NCBI GenBank assembly: GCA_024743015.1
Contig: JANSXJ010000188.1
Coordinates: forward strand, 1-7,102
DNA: 7,102 bases
DNA from: Hyphomonas sp.
GTDB lineage: Bacteria > Pseudomonadota > Alphaproteobacteria > Caulobacterales > Hyphomonadaceae
Direction of reading: 5' to 3'
The notes beneath the pieces were generated by a model that was not told the origin of the DNA, did not search any database, and saw only the letters and a program-made list of their open reading frames with translations. Positions 6,318-7,102 of this stretch are shown one piece after another. Each line of letters starts with the position of its first letter. Position 1 is the stretch's first letter. The translations under genes were made by a program, and so were the position numbers.

Positions 6318-7102
6318 GCGAGGCGGTCTCCCGGCGGATTGATCCAAATGCGCCCACCACGTGGCGACAATCCTTCGAAGTCTACCTGAAATGGTCAATG
6401 CTCGCCATGCTGGCTTTGGGGTTTGCGAGCGGCCTCCCCTTGATGATGGTGTTTTCGAAACTGTCATTCTGGCTGCGCGAGGTGGGTATCGATCGCTCCA
6501 CGATTGGCGGGCTCTACGCGGTTTCCTTCGCCTATTCACTAAAGTTCCTTTGGGCGCCCGCGGTGGACCGGCTGCCGGTTCCCTTCCTGAAAAGCATGTT
6601 GGGTCAACGTCGAAGCTGGATGCTTCTGGCCATAACCGGAACCGCCATCGGCTTGTTCACCATTGGCTCGTCCAACCCCGCCATCGCTTTAACGCCAACG
6701 GTTATCGGGGCTTTGATCCTGGCTTTTTCTGGCGCGACGCTGGACATTTCAGTAGATGCCTGGCGCATCGAATCCGCGCCCAATGACGAGCAGGCGAATA
6801 TGGCTGCCGTCTACAATCTCGGCTATCGCTTCGCGATCATGTTCTCGGGCTTCGGCATGGTGCTCGCCGACAATACGAGCTGGCACTTTGCGTACATAAC
6901 GATGGCCGCGGTCATGGCCGTCCTCGGCGTAATTGTGATCTTCTTCATTCGCGAACCCGGTCATGCCGACCGGAACGATGAACCAAGCAAGCCCTTCATG
7001 GTTAAAGTCCGCGATGCGGTGATCGAGCCGTTCTGGCAAATCGTTAGCAAGTTCGGGATCTGGATTATTGCCGTCGCCGGTATCGTCACGCTTTATCGGA
7101 TC
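6314..7102 (+). CDS. AmpG-like MFS permease (muropeptide transporter family), 3'-truncated by window edge
   Basis: An open frame of 263 codons runs to the right edge without a stop. It encodes the N-terminal half of a major facilitator permease resembling AmpG, the inner-membrane importer of anhydro-muropeptides in peptidoglycan recycling. Evidence: a hydrophilic N-terminus, TM1 (about 25-44) with GFASGLPLMM, FWLREVGI (52-59), TM2 with the AmpG-like SLKFLWAPAVDRLPVPFL (75-92), GQRRSWMLL (97-105), the TM4-end block FSGATLDISVDAWRIE (138-153) and NLGYRFAIM (168-176). Six full TM helices and the start of a seventh are visible. The GTG start overlaps the kinase TGA by 4 nt (GTGA), typical of translational coupling. 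An in-frame ATG at 6284 is an alternative that would add ten residues; neither has a strong ribosome site (AGG at 6305-6307 precedes the GTG). Substrate is inferred from family only. Confidence 0.87.
   Translation, partial: MSEAVSRRIDPNAPTTWRQSFEVYLKWSMLAMLALGFASGLPLMMVFSKLSFWLREVGIDRSTIGGLYAVSFAYSLKFLWAPAVDRLPVPFLKSMLGQRRSWMLLAITGTAIGLFTIGSSNPAIALTPTVIGALILAFSGATLDISVDAWRIESAPNDEQANMAAVYNLGYRFAIMFSGFGMVLADNTSWHFAYITMAAVMAVLGVIVIFFIREPGHADRNDEPSKPFMVKVRDAVIEPFWQIVSKFGIWIIAVAGIVTLYRI

Noticed and set aside
5579..6370. 263-codon minus-strand open frame opposite the kinase
   Set aside because: It lies antisense to clear pseudoreceiver and receiver coding sequence, shows no recognisable motif and is Arg/Ser/Ala-rich as expected from reversed GC-rich codons.
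6361..6786. 141-codon plus-strand open frame inside the permease region
   Set aside because: It is in a different frame from the AmpG-like frame, which carries the conserved motifs and membrane helices; its product has no such features.

Overview
The window is about 60% G+C and tightly packed, with all eight genes on the + strand. Everything recognisable is chromosomal housekeeping or signalling; I see no mobile element, CRISPR array or RNA gene. The gene content, a perfect alphaproteobacterial-type LexA box (GTTC-N7-GTTC) and a soluble hybrid kinase resembling Caulobacter ShkA all suggest an alphaproteobacterium, probably of the Caulobacterales/Maricaulales (Hyphomonadaceae-like) group. That placement is inference from the sequence alone.

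Left block (1-1741): the C-terminal three quarters of rsmI (16S rRNA 2'-O-methyltransferase) runs in from the left edge and overlaps by 8 nt a YraN-family putative nuclease gene. A dual-BON outer-membrane lipoprotein of the DolP (YraP) type follows 68 nt later. The same genes are neighbours in E. coli (rsmI, yraN, dolP), which supports the lipoprotein assignment.

Middle block (1742-3179): gshB (glutathione synthase) has its own plausible promoter and a clear ribosome-binding site. 28 nt after it comes a small acidic, secreted, probably lipid-anchored protein of unknown function with three FNLG repeats.

Right block (3180-7102): a short AT-rich regulatory gap carries the LexA box and precedes a yifB/comM AAA+ ATPase gene. 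Next, 24 nt later, is a membrane-free hybrid histidine kinase built as DHp-CA-pseudoreceiver-receiver. The kinase stop overlaps the GTG start of an AmpG-like MFS permease that runs off the right edge. Spacing suggests that comM, the kinase and ampG are one transcription unit, so a DNA-damage promoter may read into a ShkA-like, possibly c-di-GMP-responsive kinase and a muropeptide permease. This is the most interesting feature of the window and needs experimental confirmation.

No gene-free stretch exceeds 75 nt.
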